Shown one piece after another: positions 25,082 to 34,472 of a stretch of 64,000 nt of DNA (positions within the stretch are counted from its first letter, which is position 1; each line of letters begins with the position of its first letter). The stretch comes from Flagellimonas taeanensis (GTDB lineage Bacteria > Bacteroidota > Bacteroidia > Flavobacteriales > Flavobacteriaceae). The notes beneath the pieces were generated by a model. It was not told the DNA's origin. It saw nothing but the letters and a program-made list of their open reading frames with translations, and did not search any database. A program made the position numbers and the translations under genes. Location: positions 62,001 to 126,000 of the forward strand of contig NZ_QXFO01000024.1 in NCBI RefSeq assembly GCF_003584105.1. The letters are read 5' to 3'.

Positions 25082-25999
25082 ATGTCCGGTCCATTTACAC
25101 TTACGGATTTTTATGGCAAGCTCAGTCTGCCCATTCCCGAGAACATTGGGAAGGATATCGGACATTTCAATGTGTTCAATATTGCCGAATACCGTGTCAG
25201 GCTCAATAAAGGAGAGATGCGGTACGATAGGAGATCCTACTTTAAGATCAGCTTGATCAACGGAAAGAACCGCGCCGAATATGCCGATAAGGTCATCGAC
25301 ATTGCCGACAAGGCCCTTTTGTTTGCCTCTCCCCGCATTCCATACCACTACGTGCCACAGGATGAAAACCAATCAGGCTACTTCTGTGTGTTCACTGAGA
25401 ACTTTTTATCTAAAGATAAAAGCGGGATCATTTTGGAAAAACTGCCCCTTTTTCAACCCGGTGGTTTTCCCATCTTCACTATTTCCGAGGAGGATTATGT
25501 CGAATTGGAACAACTTTTTCAAAAGATAGACAGGGAGCTGTCCTCGGAATATCCCTTTAAATTTGACCTGATCCGTGCCTATGTGATGGAGTTGTTGCAC
25601 ATGGGACAAAAGCTGCAACCCGTTCAACCTGTGGACAATGGAAAAAATGCAGCGACCCGGATCACAGACCTTTTTGTGGAACTGCTGGAACGTCAGTTTC
25701 CCATCAACACCCCGGCCCAACGGTTGGTGTTGAAAACGGCGAACGACTTTGCGGAGCGATTGGCCGTACATGCCAACCATCTGAACAAAGTGCTCAAAGA
25801 GACTACCGGAAGTACCACCACGGCCATCATCCATGCCCGTATTTTTGAGGAGGCCAAAATCTTGCTCAACAACACGGATTGGAACATTTCCGAAATCGCG
25901 TTCAGTTTGGGGTTTGAGGAAGTGGCCCACTTTTCCAATTTCTTCAAAAAGTTTTCCCACACTTCCCCATTGAAATATCGAGGCCGTATTGCCATTTGA
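25082..25999 (+). CDS. AraC family transcriptional regulator
   Basis: A 305-residue regulator with an N-terminal cupin-like sensing region (RRSYFKISLINGKNRAEYADK... FASPRIPYHY) and a C-terminal double helix-turn-helix: FAERLAVHANHLNKVLKETTG, then WNISEIAFSLGFEEVAHFSNFFKKFSHTSPLKYR. The next gene in the same direction is an SDR oxidoreductase, with an 8-bp-arm inverted repeat in between. This AraC-SDR pairing is common in Bacteroidota and suggests local control. Ligand unknown. Confidence 0.9.
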   Translation: MSGPFTLTDFYGKLSLPIPENIGKDIGHFNVFNIAEYRVRLNKGEMRYDRRSYFKISLINGKNRAEYADKVIDIADKALLFASPRIPYHYVPQDENQSGYFCVFTENFLSKDKSGIILEKLPLFQPGGFPIFTISEEDYVELEQLFQKIDRELSSEYPFKFDLIRAYVMELLHMGQKLQPVQPVDNGKNAATRITDLFVELLERQFPINTPAQRLVLKTANDFAERLAVHANHLNKVLKETTGSTTTAIIHARIFEEAKILLNNTDWNISEIAFSLGFEEVAHFSNFFKKFSHTSPLKYRGRIAI

Positions 26000-26011
26000 T
26001 TTTCGCAAAAA

Positions 26012-26034
26012 ATGGATTGATGCTCGCAATCCAT
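26012..26034. promoter_or_regulatory. Inverted repeat between the AraC regulator and SDR
   Basis: ATGGATTG (26012-26019) and CAATCCAT (26027-26034), perfect arms with a 7-base centre and no T run. Possible operator for the adjacent regulator. Confidence 0.4.
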
Positions 26035-26083
26035 AAGGGTACTTCGTTTCGGAACTTTGTACCTGAATCAAAAATCAAATAAA

Positions 26084-26845
26084 ATGAGCAAGAACAAAAT
26101 AGCACTGGTAACTGGAGGCAGTAGAGGCCTCGGAGAAAATATGGCCATCAACTTGGCCAAAAAAGGTTTGGATGTTGTGTTGACCTACCAAAGCAATAAG
26201 GTAGAAGCGGACAAAACAGTTCAGGAAATCGAAAGCTTGGGTCAAAAAGCCTATGCGCTGCAATTGGATGTGTCCCAAGTAGACAATTTTGACACTTTTG
26301 TGGATCAGGTCAAAAAAGTGATTGGTTCCCATTTTGAAGCGGACCACATCGATTATTTGATCAATAACGCAGGAATTGGCATCAATGCCATGATCACGGA
26401 TACTACGGAGGAGCAGTTTGATGCTTTGGTGGATATCCATTTCAAAGGGGCATTTTTCCTGACCCAAAAGTTGTTGCCTATTATGGCGGATGGTGGAGGG
26501 ATCGTGAATATTTCCAGCGGATTGGCACGATTCTCTTTTCCTGGGTATTCGGTTTATGGAGCCTTGAAAGCAGCCATGGAAACACTTACCAGATATCAAG
26601 CGAAAGAGCTTGGCGCAAGACAAATCAGGTCCAATGTGGTAGCACCAGGAGCCATAGAGACCGACTTTGGTGGCGGTACCAACAAAACCGATGAGGGCAA
26701 AAGAGCGGCCATTGCCAATTTCACCGCCTTGGGCCGTGTGGGCATACCCAGCGATATAGGTGGTGTGGTCGCCTTTTTGTGCACCGAGGATGCCAAATGG
26801 GTCAACGCACAGCGTATAGAAGTTTCAGGCGGAATGATGATTTAA
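26084..26845 (+). CDS. SDR family NAD(P)-dependent oxidoreductase
   Basis: A 253-residue short-chain dehydrogenase: cofactor loop TGGSRGLGENMA, NNAGIG, catalytic Ser in NISSG, YSVYGALKAA (Tyr-x3-Lys), and the C-terminal SGGMMI. The ATG at 26084 (MSKNKIALVTGG) is preferred over an upstream in-frame start. Substrate not predictable. Probably controlled by the AraC regulator just upstream. A terminator follows. Confidence 0.93.
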   Translation: MSKNKIALVTGGSRGLGENMAINLAKKGLDVVLTYQSNKVEADKTVQEIESLGQKAYALQLDVSQVDNFDTFVDQVKKVIGSHFEADHIDYLINNAGIGINAMITDTTEEQFDALVDIHFKGAFFLTQKLLPIMADGGGIVNISSGLARFSFPGYSVYGALKAAMETLTRYQAKELGARQIRSNVVAPGAIETDFGGGTNKTDEGKRAAIANFTALGRVGIPSDIGGVVAFLCTEDAKWVNAQRIEVSGGMMI

Positions 26846-26867
26846 ACAAAGCATGTGGATCATAGGA

Positions 26868-26897
26868 AACGGGTTGAGCGATCAACCCGTTTTTTTA
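26868..26897 (+). terminator. Rho-independent terminator after SDR
   Basis: AACGGGTTGA (26868-26877), loop GCGA, TCAACCCGTT (26882-26891), then T residues. Confidence 0.88.
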
Positions 26898-26928
26898 TGG
26901 CCGGTTTTCTAAAAATTCAAGCGCTTTT

Positions 26929-26960
26929 TTTGCTTTTCACTACCGAGTGCCGTTTCTTTG
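26929..26960 (+). promoter_or_regulatory. Promoter of the metH/metF operon
   Basis: TTTG (26929-26932), 20-base spacer, TTTCTTTG (26953-26960; one mismatch to TAnnTTTG). The start site near 26967 would leave about 22 bases before the riboswitch. Confidence 0.5.
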
Positions 26961-26988
26961 CAGTTCAGTTCTTTAATAAGTTGAAACT

Positions 26989-27128
26989 GTTATCAAGAAA
27001 GGTGGAGGGATTGGACCCTGCGAAGCCTTAGCAACCCTCGACTTCCGAGAAGGTGCTACATTCTACCCTTATCCTGAATTGTTATCGGGAAGGTACGGCG
27101 CATGATCCTGCCAATGGGGAAGGATAAC
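26989..27128 (+). promoter_or_regulatory. SAM-I riboswitch (S-box) controlling metH and metF, with enlarged 3' half
   Basis: P1 is GTTATC (26989-26994) with GATAAC (27123-27128). The core blocks AAGAAAGGTGGAGGGA, GAAGCCTTAGCAACC and AAGGTGCTACATTC are nearly identical to the first riboswitch. The part after GGTGCTACATTC is about 37 bases longer than in the 10.5-kb copy, and it contains a second GTTATC (27081-27086) able to compete for the same P1 partner. The metH start is 74 bases downstream. Confidence 0.92.
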
Positions 27129-27202
27129 GTAAAGAATACTTCGCAGTATTTTCCAAGCATTTCTTGATTTCGACATATCCTTTTTTGAAGGGAAATTGTA
27201 CT

Positions 27203-28216
27203 ATGGAAAAAATTGAAGATATTTTAGAGAAACGGATTTTGGTGTTGGACGGGGCCATGGGCACCATGTTGCAACGCTATAAATTCAAGGAAGTCGATTT
27301 TAGGGGAGAACGTTTCAAGGATTGGCCATCCGATCTACAGGGCAACAACGACCTTTTGTCCTTGACCCAGCCACAGGCCATTGCCGATGTGCATAGGGCC
27401 TACCTGGAAGCAGGCGCGGATATTTTGGAAACGAATACCTTTTCGGGCACCACCATCGCCATGGCCGATTATGGCATGGAAGCATTGGTGTATGAACTGA
27501 ACTATGAATCTGCGAGGATTGCAAAGCAAGTGGCTGAGGAATTCACCAAAAAGGACCCCAGCAAACCACGGTTTGTGGCAGGAAGCATCGGACCCACCAA
27601 CAAAACGGCAAGCATGTCGCCAGATGTGAACGATCCTGGGTATCGAGCCGTTTCCTTTGACGAGCTCCGTGTCGCCTACAAGCAGCAAGTAGAGGCACTT
27701 TTGGATGGAGGGGCCGATATTCTATTGGTGGAGACCATTTTTGATACACTGAATGCCAAGGCGGCCCTTTTCGCCATTGAGGAAGTAAAGGACGAGCGGA
27801 ATATTGAAGTGCCTATCATGGTCAGCGGTACCATCACCGATGCATCGGGAAGGACATTGTCCGGACAAACAGCGGAGGCTTTCTTGATCTCAATTTCACA
27901 CATTCCGATTTTATCCGTTGGGTTCAATTGTGCCCTAGGTGCCAAACAATTGGTGCCCCATTTGGAGGTGATTTCGGCCAAATCCGGATTTGCCACTTCG
28001 GCCCATCCCAATGCTGGATTGCCCAATGCCTTCGGCGAATATGACGAAACTCCGGAGCAGATGGCCGCCCAGATCAAGGAATATGTGGAAAAGGGGTTGG
28101 TGAACATTGTAGGCGGTTGCTGCGGAACAACACCGGAACACATTAAGGCCATTGCCGATCTTGTCAAAGAATACACACCCAGAAAATTGGAAACCACCCA
28201 TGAAAAAACCATTTAG
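27203..28216 (+). CDS. metH: Methionine synthase, homocysteine-binding subunit (MetH N-terminal module)
   Basis: A 337-residue homocysteine S-methyltransferase domain: [30 protein letters not shown], the first zinc Cys in [10 protein letters not shown], and the Cys pair in [13 protein letters not shown]. In most bacteria this is the first module of a single MetH of about 1200 residues; here it stops and the remaining modules are encoded from 28680. ATG 27203 is used, since the longer frame begins inside the leader. First gene of the riboswitch-controlled operon. Confidence 0.95.
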   Translation: MEKIEDILEKRILVLDGAMGTMLQRYKFKEVDFRGERFKDWPSDLQGNNDLLSLTQPQAIADVHRAYLEAGADILETNTFSGTTIAMADYGMEALVYELNYESARIAKQVAEEFTKKDPSKPRFVAGSIGPTNKTASMSPDVNDPGYRAVSFDELRVAYKQQVEALLDGGADILLVETIFDTLNAKAALFAIEEVKDERNIEVPIMVSGTITDASGRTLSGQTAEAFLISISHIPILSVGFNCALGAKQLVPHLEVISAKSGFATSAHPNAGLPNAFGEYDETPEQMAAQIKEYVEKGLVNIVGGCCGTTPEHIKAIADLVKEYTPRKLETTHEKTI

Positions 28217-28670
28217 TATATCCGCACTGATCATTGCCATGGTTATTTTTATTTCCTGTGGGGAGAAAGAAAAACCCAAAGAAAAAGAAACTGTAATCGT
28301 TGAAACCAAAAATGAAATCATGGGCAATTGGCTTTTGGTCTATGGGGAAACAAGGACAGCGGATATCATAGAAGTGAAGGATTTATCCAATACCGAATTC
28401 ATAAAGATATTGAACGAGGACCATTTTGCCTTTTTCAACCAAAAGAAAGATACGGCCGAAGGATTTTACGGAGGCGGAGGAACATATGCCCTGAAAGGAA
28501 ATGTATACACAGAACGGTTGGACTACATCGGCGTGAAGGAATTACGCGGACATGAATTTACTTTTGATATAGAGGTCAAAGGGGATACACTCATCCAATC
28601 AGGAATAGAGGATGTGCCCGAGGCAGGCATCAAGAGGCATATTGTGGAGAAATACGTAAGAATCAAGTAA
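28200..28670 (+). CDS. Conserved lipoprotein of unknown function between the metH halves
   Basis: A 156-residue protein with a hydrophobic start and lipobox (IISC-type, VIFISCGEK), then a Lys/Glu-rich stretch and a mostly beta mature part ([20 protein letters not shown]...). The shape recalls small lipocalin-like lipoproteins, but I do not recognise a family with confidence. The ATG overlaps the end of metH-N by 17 bases and the stop lies 9 bases before metH-C, so it is translated with the operon. A role in methionine metabolism is not evident for an exported protein. Confidence 0.75.
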   Translation: MKKPFSISALIIAMVIFISCGEKEKPKEKETVIVETKNEIMGNWLLVYGETRTADIIEVKDLSNTEFIKILNEDHFAFFNQKKDTAEGFYGGGGTYALKGNVYTERLDYIGVKELRGHEFTFDIEVKGDTLIQSGIEDVPEAGIKRHIVEKYVRIK

Positions 28671-28679
28671 AACCAACGC

Positions 28680-31367
28680 ATGGCTGAAACAAGAGCTTTG
28701 AAATTATCGGGTCTGGAGCCCTTGGTGATTACTCCCGAGAGTAATTTCATCAATGTAGGAGAGCGTACCAATGTTGCTGGTTCCAAACGATTTTTGAGGC
28801 TGATCAAAGAGGAAAAGTTTGATGAGGCCTTGGATGTCGCACGAGATCAAGTGGAAGGAGGTGCCCAGATCATCGATGTGAATATGGATGATGGGTTGAT
28901 AGATGGAAAAGAAGCTATGGTCAGGTTCTTGAACCTGATCGTTTCCGAGCCCGATATTGCCCGTGTGCCCATCATGATCGATAGCTCCAAATGGGAAATC
29001 ATTGAGGCGGGCCTTCAAGTGGTGCAGGGTAAATGTGTGGTGAATTCCATCAGCTTGAAAGAAGGGGAGGAGAGCTTTATACGACAAGCGAAATTGATCA
29101 AGCGCTATGGTGCTGCGGTCATCGTGATGGCATTTGACGAAGTGGGGCAGGCGGACAACTATGAGCGAAGGATTGAAATTGCCAAGCGCTCCTATGATAT
29201 TTTGGTGGGCAAAGTAAAGTTCGCCCCCGAGGACATCATCTTCGATCTCAATATATTTCCAGTGGCCACCGGAATGGAGGAACACAGGCGTAACGCCCTT
29301 GATTTCATAGAGGCCACCCGTTGGGTAAAGGAGAATCTCCCCCATTGCAGCGTCAGTGGAGGGGTCAGCAATGTTTCCTTTTCCTTTCGGGGCAACGACC
29401 CCGTACGCGAGGCCATCAATTCTGCATTTCTGTTCCATGCCATCAAAGCTGGAATGAATATGGGCATTGTGAACCCGACCATGTTAGAGGTGTACGATGA
29501 TATTCCCAAGGATTTATTGGAGCATGTGGAAGATGTGCTGCTCGACAGAAGGGACGATGCCACTGAAAGATTGCTGGAATTTGCAGAGACCGTTGTAGGG
29601 ACCGCAAAAGAAAGCAAGGTCGATCTGTCTTGGAGACAAGAACCCCTTCAGGACCGAATCACCCGTGCGCTGGTCAAGGGGATCGATCAATATATCATCG
29701 AAGATGTGGAAGAGGCCCGTCAACAAGCTGAAAGACCGTTGGAGGTCATCGAGGGGAATCTGATGGCAGGAATGAATGTGGTCGGTGACCTTTTTGGAAG
29801 CGGGAAAATGTTCTTGCCCCAAGTGGTCAAATCCGCTCGTGTTATGAAAAAGGCAGTAGCCTACCTAACTCCCTATATTGAAGCATCCAAAGAAAAGAAT
29901 GCCAAAGCTGCTGGTAAAATATTGATGGCTACGGTAAAAGGAGATGTGCACGATATTGGAAAGAACATTGTGAGCGTAGTGCTTGCCTGCAACAATTATC
30001 AGATTGTGGATCTTGGCGTAATGGTACCCCCGGAAAAGATCATCAACAAGGCCAAGGAAGAGCAAGTAGATATTATCGGTCTAAGCGGATTGATCACGCC
30101 ATCCCTGGACGAAATGGTGTTTTTGGCCAAGGAGATGGAGCGTCAAAACTTCGAGGTACCCCTCTTGATCGGGGGTGCAACGACGAGCAAGGCGCATACC
30201 GCAGTGAAGATCGACCCACAATACAGTCACTCCGTGGTCCATGTAAACGATGCATCCCGTGCAGTGACCGTGGTAGGAGACCTATTGCAGGACAAGACAT
30301 CGGAAGGGTACAAGAAGGCCATCAAATTGGACTATGAAAGTTTTCGGGATAAATTTTTGAGCCGTTCCAAACACAAAGAATATTTGACATTGGCTGAGGC
30401 TCGGAAGAACAAATTCCAGATTGAATGGAACCCTGCCGACATCAAAAAGCCGAACCATTTGGGAATTCAGGTTTGGGAAGATGTTGATCTGACCCGATTG
30501 GAGGAATTCATAGATTGGTCCCCCTTTTTTAGAAGTTGGGACCTGCACGGCAAATACCCCGATATTTTAACCGATGAGGTCGTGGGGGAACAGGCCAAAG
30601 AGCTTTTCAAGGATGCCCGAGTGCTTTTGAAAAAGGTGTTGGATGAAAAATTGTTGAAGGGCAAGGCCATCTTCGGACTGTTTCCTGCCAATCAAATTGA
30701 GGACGATGATATTGAAGTTGTCAGTTCGAGCGCAGTCGAGGACGACACTACAAAAACCAACATTTTTAGGACCCTTCGCCAACAATTGAAAAAGCGTGAG
30801 GGGGTTCCCAATATCGCCTTGGCAGATTTTATCGCGCCTAAAGAATCAGGCATCCAAGATTATATCGGCTGTTTTTGTGTGAGTACCGGCTTTGGGACGC
30901 AAGAACTGGCCGCTGAATTTGAAAGGAACCATGATGATTACAATTCCATCATGATCAAGGCTTTGGCGGATAGGTTGGCAGAAGCCTTTGCGGAATACCT
31001 GCACAAAGAAGTCCGCACCAAATACTGGGGCTATGCCGTTGACGAGGATTTAGGGAACGATGACCTGATCAAAGAAAAGTACCGTGGCATCCGTCCGGCG
31101 CCGGGTTATCCCGCCTGCCCTGACCACTTGGAAAAATTGGCGATTTGGGATTTGTTGGGCGTGGAAGAAAAAATAGGCGTAAAATTGACCGATAGTTTGG
31201 CCATGTGGCCTGCGGCCAGTGTGAGCGGCTACTATTTTGCACACCCGGAGGCAAAGTATTTTGGACTGGGAAAAATAGAACAGGACCAAGTAAAGGATTT
31301 TGCAGAACGAAAGCATATAAAACTGGAGGAAGCCCAAAAATGGCTGGCTCCCAACATAGTTGATTAA
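28680..31367 (+). CDS. metH: Methionine synthase, folate/B12/activation modules (MetH C-terminal part)
   Basis: An 895-residue protein holding the rest of MetH: pterin-binding domain ([14 protein letters not shown], then [11 protein letters not shown]), cobalamin cap, B12 domain with GDVHDIGKN (the lower-ligand His in DxHxxG), [24 protein letters not shown], and the SAM-binding reactivation domain with [12 protein letters not shown] near the C-terminus. It transfers methyl from methyl-tetrahydrofolate to homocysteine held by the separate N-terminal subunit. An in-frame copy of the dispersed repeat (30719-30741) encodes the linker SSSAVED between the B12 and reactivation domains. Confidence 0.96.
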   Translation: MAETRALKLSGLEPLVITPESNFINVGERTNVAGSKRFLRLIKEEKFDEALDVARDQVEGGAQIIDVNMDDGLIDGKEAMVRFLNLIVSEPDIARVPIMIDSSKWEIIEAGLQVVQGKCVVNSISLKEGEESFIRQAKLIKRYGAAVIVMAFDEVGQADNYERRIEIAKRSYDILVGKVKFAPEDIIFDLNIFPVATGMEEHRRNALDFIEATRWVKENLPHCSVSGGVSNVSFSFRGNDPVREAINSAFLFHAIKAGMNMGIVNPTMLEVYDDIPKDLLEHVEDVLLDRRDDATERLLEFAETVVGTAKESKVDLSWRQEPLQDRITRALVKGIDQYIIEDVEEARQQAERPLEVIEGNLMAGMNVVGDLFGSGKMFLPQVVKSARVMKKAVAYLTPYIEASKEKNAKAAGKILMATVKGDVHDIGKNIVSVVLACNNYQIVDLGVMVPPEKIINKAKEEQVDIIGLSGLITPSLDEMVFLAKEMERQNFEVPLLIGGATTSKAHTAVKIDPQYSHSVVHVNDASRAVTVVGDLLQDKTSEGYKKAIKLDYESFRDKFLSRSKHKEYLTLAEARKNKFQIEWNPADIKKPNHLGIQVWEDVDLTRLEEFIDWSPFFRSWDLHGKYPDILTDEVVGEQAKELFKDARVLLKKVLDEKLLKGKAIFGLFPANQIEDDDIEVVSSSAVEDDTTKTNIFRTLRQQLKKREGVPNIALADFIAPKESGIQDYIGCFCVSTGFGTQELAAEFERNHDDYNSIMIKALADRLAEAFAEYLHKEVRTKYWGYAVDEDLGNDDLIKEKYRGIRPAPGYPACPDHLEKLAIWDLLGVEEKIGVKLTDSLAMWPAASVSGYYFAHPEAKYFGLGKIEQDQVKDFAERKHIKLEEAQKWLAPNIVD
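30719..30741 (+). repeat. Dispersed palindromic repeat inside the metH coding sequence
   Basis: Core TCGAGCGCAGTCGAG preceded by TGTCAGT, matching the intergenic variant at 18679. It is in frame and gives an SSSAVED linker. The only copy in the window that lies in a gene. Confidence 0.75.
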
Positions 31368-31372
31368 GACCG

Positions 31373-32326
31373 ATGAAAATTACCGACCATATAAAAAAGG
31401 CCAACGGGCAGACCCTTTTCAGTTTTGAGATAGTACCGCCCGTGAAAGGGAAGAGCATACAGGAGCTGTACAACAATATAGACCCCTTGATGGAGTTCAA
31501 ACCTCCGTTCATTGATGTGACCACTTCCAGGGAAGAATACATCTACAAAGAAAAAGATGGATTGTTGGACAAAAAGCTGACCCGTACCCGACCAGGAACG
31601 TTGGGAATCTGTGCATCCCTGAAGCATAAATACAATGTGGACACCGTGCCACACGTACTGTGCGGAGGGTTCACCAAGGAGGAGACCGAATACCTATTGG
31701 TGGACTGCCAATATTTGGAGATAGAGAACGTGATGGCACTTCGTGGTGATGCACGGAAAGAGGAAAAATATTTTACACCGACCCAAGGAGGCCACCAATA
31801 TGCCACCGAGTTGGTCAAACAGATTCAAGACATCAACGAAGGGAATTACCTGCACGACACCATTGAAACTAGTGATTTGAGTAGTTTCTGTATTGGTGTG
31901 GCCGGCTACCCCGAGAAGCATATGGAAGCACCGTCCCTCCAGTCCGATCTTAAGCGATTGAAGGAAAAAGTGGATTTGGGAGCAGATTATGTGGTCACCC
32001 AGATGTTCTTTGACAACCAAAAATTCTTTGCTTTTGTGGAAGCGGCCAAGGAAATGGGCATCAATGTGCCAATCATACCGGGCATAAAGCCCATTGCAGT
32101 AAAGCAACACCTGCAGTTGTTGCCACAGGTCTTTCGAGTGGACATCCCGCAAGATCTCATCGACGCCGTGGAAGCCTGCAAGACCAATCAAGACGTGCGA
32201 CAAGTTGGGGTGGAGTGGGCCATTCAGCAATCACGTGAACTAAGGGAGTATGGTGTGCCCGTACTGCACTACTATTCCATGGGAAAATCAGATAATGTGG
32301 AGGCCATTGCCAAGGAACTTTTTTAA
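31373..32326 (+). CDS. metF: 5,10-Methylenetetrahydrofolate reductase
   Basis: A 317-residue FAD-dependent TIM-barrel enzyme providing methyl-tetrahydrofolate to MetH, encoded five bases upstream. Seen: FSFEIVPPVKGKS with the catalytic Glu, FIDVTTSRE, ENVMALRGDA, the GYPEKHMEAP motif, and DYVVTQMFFDNQ. Last gene of the SAM-riboswitch operon; a palindromic repeat starts four bases after the stop. Confidence 0.96.
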   Translation: MKITDHIKKANGQTLFSFEIVPPVKGKSIQELYNNIDPLMEFKPPFIDVTTSREEYIYKEKDGLLDKKLTRTRPGTLGICASLKHKYNVDTVPHVLCGGFTKEETEYLLVDCQYLEIENVMALRGDARKEEKYFTPTQGGHQYATELVKQIQDINEGNYLHDTIETSDLSSFCIGVAGYPEKHMEAPSLQSDLKRLKEKVDLGADYVVTQMFFDNQKFFAFVEAAKEMGINVPIIPGIKPIAVKQHLQLLPQVFRVDIPQDLIDAVEACKTNQDVRQVGVEWAIQQSRELREYGVPVLHYYSMGKSDNVEAIAKELF

Positions 32327-32329
32327 GAT

Positions 32330-32429
32330 GTCATTCTGAGGGAACAATGTGACCGAAGAATCTCAAAGAAATCAAATAAGTAGAAGTGCTTTCCTGACAG
32401 GTTGGATTCTTCACTGCGTTCAGAATGAC
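32330..32429. repeat. Hairpin-forming dispersed repeat (GTCATTCTGA type)
   Basis: Ends GTCATTCTGA (32330-32339) and TCAGAATGAC (32420-32429) are inverted. Inner parts AAGAATCTC and GGATTCTTC also pair. The TTCACTGCGTTCAG segment resembles the TTCGACTGCGCTCAG core of the other copies. It likely folds into a long hairpin after metF. Confidence 0.8.
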
Positions 32430-32501
32430 TGGGCAATCTTTTGTATTAATTTTCCAATTCAATGAGTAGGCTGTTTTTTTATTTCCCTACTTTAGCCCTC
32501 C

Positions 32502-33602
32502 ATGAGATACCTACTCTATCCAGTATTTCTGCTGTGTTTTTGCATTGGTTTTTCCCAAGACGGGGATGTTCCAAAAAAATACACATTGGACATGAGCCAG
32601 TTCTATGGTTCCATACTCTTGCACAACACGGACATTTCCCACCTGATTACCAACCATCCAGGTGGTATCATTTTGGGTTTTAACCGTAAGCGTTTTGGAC
32701 ATGAAAATTGGGAGGCTGCCCTCGGCTATCCCGATACCGGCTTTTCCTTTGTGTACCAAGATATGAACAATCCCACCCTTGGTGAACATTTTGGGTTGTA
32801 TGCCCACTACAATTTTTATTTTTTAAAGAGAAACCTTCAACTACGGATTGGTCAGGGAGTCGCCTACAACACCAATCCGTACGACAAAAATGAAAATTTC
32901 AGGAACAACGCCTATGGCAGCCATCTATTGAGTTCCACCATGGTGATGTTCAATTATCAGAAGGAAAATATTGTAGCGGGATTGGGGTTCAAGGCCGGTA
33001 TTTCGATCATTCATTACTCCAATGCCAATTTCAAGGCCCCAAACACATCTACCAACACCATGGCCTTTAATTTTGGCCTGACCTACGATTTGGACCAAGA
33101 TGCCGCCATTGAATATATAGTGCCGGAAGAAAAGGAAAAAATAAAGGAGCCCATTCGCTATAATTTGGTGCTCCGCGGTGGAGCCAACGAAAGTGATGTG
33201 ATCGATATGGGGCGATATGGCTTTGCCATTGTTTCAGCTTATGCCGATAAGCGTTTGGGAAATCGGAGTGCCATTCAACTGGGGACCGATGTCTTCTTCT
33301 CCAATTTTCTGAAGGAATTGATCCGTTACCAGTCAACCTCTTTCCCCGAACTGGATGTGGCTCCCGATACCGATTACAAAAGGGTGGGCGTGTTTTTGGG
33401 ACATGAGCTGTTTGTGAACAAATTGAGTGTGGTGGCCCAACTGGGATATTATGTGTACTATCCGTTTGATTTTGAAGGACGAATGTACAACCGGGTCGGG
33501 TTGAAACGGTATTTTGGGGATAAGATGTTCGGGGCGGTCACCTTAAAGTCGCATGGGGCCAAAGCAGAGGCCATAGAATTTGGAATCGGAGTCAGGTTAT
33601 GA
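32502..33602 (+). CDS. Acyloxyacyl hydrolase / lipid A 3-O-deacylase-like outer-membrane protein
   Basis: A 366-residue protein with a signal peptide (MRYLLYPVFLLCFCIGFSQ) and beta-barrel character. The PagL-like catalytic stretch HYSNANFKAPN is present, His171 and Ser173 being the pair expected to act on lipid A ester bonds. Longer than PagL itself (about 150-180 residues), as is usual for the Bacteroidota members. Likely an outer-membrane esterase. The stop overlaps the start of the next gene (ATGA), so the two are coupled. Confidence 0.82.
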   Translation: MRYLLYPVFLLCFCIGFSQDGDVPKKYTLDMSQFYGSILLHNTDISHLITNHPGGIILGFNRKRFGHENWEAALGYPDTGFSFVYQDMNNPTLGEHFGLYAHYNFYFLKRNLQLRIGQGVAYNTNPYDKNENFRNNAYGSHLLSSTMVMFNYQKENIVAGLGFKAGISIIHYSNANFKAPNTSTNTMAFNFGLTYDLDQDAAIEYIVPEEKEKIKEPIRYNLVLRGGANESDVIDMGRYGFAIVSAYADKRLGNRSAIQLGTDVFFSNFLKELIRYQSTSFPELDVAPDTDYKRVGVFLGHELFVNKLSVVAQLGYYVYYPFDFEGRMYNRVGLKRYFGDKMFGAVTLKSHGAKAEAIEFGIGVRL

Positions 33603-34402
33603 AAGTTGGAAAGCACGAAATACAAAATACAAAGTGTCCCCTTGAGGGGACTTTAGGGGTGTTTTTGATACTGTTCACCTTTTTGATGGTATCCTGCAAT
33701 GGCGAAAAGGTGCCCGATTGTTTTCAAAATGCAGGTGATATGGTCCGCCGACCCGTTGATGTTTCTAATTTCACCACCATTACGGTTTTTGAGAACCTGA
33801 ATGTGGTTCTGAAACAAGGCGATGAACCATTGGTGGAAATTGAAACCGGGGAATACCTGTTGAGCGATGTTTCCGCTGAGGTTGAAGATGGTCGTTTGAT
33901 CTTAAGGAACGAAAACAGTTGCAATTATGTCCGGGAATATGGCTTGACCACGGTATATGTCACCTCACCAAATATCACCGAAATCCGAAGCAGTACGGGA
34001 TTGTTGATTTCCAGTGACGGTGTTTTGGCTTATCCAAGTCTGGCTTTAATTGCCGAAAGTTTCAATAATCCAGAAGCCGAGACCACGGATGGTTCCTTTG
34101 ACCTAAACCTGAATACAACATCGGTCAGCATCGTGGTCAATGGGATAGCATATTTCAAACTACGGGGGACTACGGAAAATTTCAATGTCACCGTAGCTGC
34201 GGGTGATTCCAGAATTGAAGCAGAGAATTTGATTTCAGAAAACGTCACCATCAACCATAGGGGCTCCAACGATGTCCTTGTGAACCCGCAGCAACGATTG
34301 AGCGGGGTCATTCGTGGTACCGGGGATGTAATCAGTGTCAACCGCCCTCCAGAAGTGGACGTGGAGGAGCTGTTCAATGGCCGTTTGATTTTTCAGGAAT
34401 AA
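33599..34402 (+). CDS. DUF2807 (GIN domain) lipoprotein
   Basis: A 267-residue protein. Its start overlaps the preceding stop. A lipobox (LMVSC, Cys near 33) ends the hydrophobic segment, and DUF2807 beta-helix repeats follow (FENLNVVLKQGDEPLVEIETGEYLLSD-type strands, ITEIRSSTGLLIS, then NHRGSNDVLVNP). The family is a putative autotransporter-like surface adhesin domain with no proven role. The N-terminal CPLEGTLGV comes from a small GC-rich palindrome (33636-33651), so the signal region looks altered by a repeat insertion. Confidence 0.82.
   Translation: MKVGKHEIQNTKCPLEGTLGVFLILFTFLMVSCNGEKVPDCFQNAGDMVRRPVDVSNFTTITVFENLNVVLKQGDEPLVEIETGEYLLSDVSAEVEDGRLILRNENSCNYVREYGLTTVYVTSPNITEIRSSTGLLISSDGVLAYPSLALIAESFNNPEAETTDGSFDLNLNTTSVSIVVNGIAYFKLRGTTENFNVTVAAGDSRIEAENLISENVTINHRGSNDVLVNPQQRLSGVIRGTGDVISVNRPPEVDVEELFNGRLIFQE
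33636..33651. repeat. GC-rich palindrome within the DUF2807 signal region
   Basis: GTCCCC-TTGA-GGGGAC, perfect 6-bp arms, followed by a TTTAGGGG tract, in frame near codons 13-18. Confidence 0.6.
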
Positions 34403-34472
34403 GCAGGAGGCCATAACGGCCCAAAACTTCAGGAACTCCCAAGTTTTCTCAGTACTTTTCGGATATCTAAAA

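Noticed and set aside
28200-28670. Remnant of a frameshifted intact metH (pseudogene)
   Set aside because: Both metH parts have complete domains with proper starts and stops, and the ORF between them has its own lipobox; a split gene, not a broken one.
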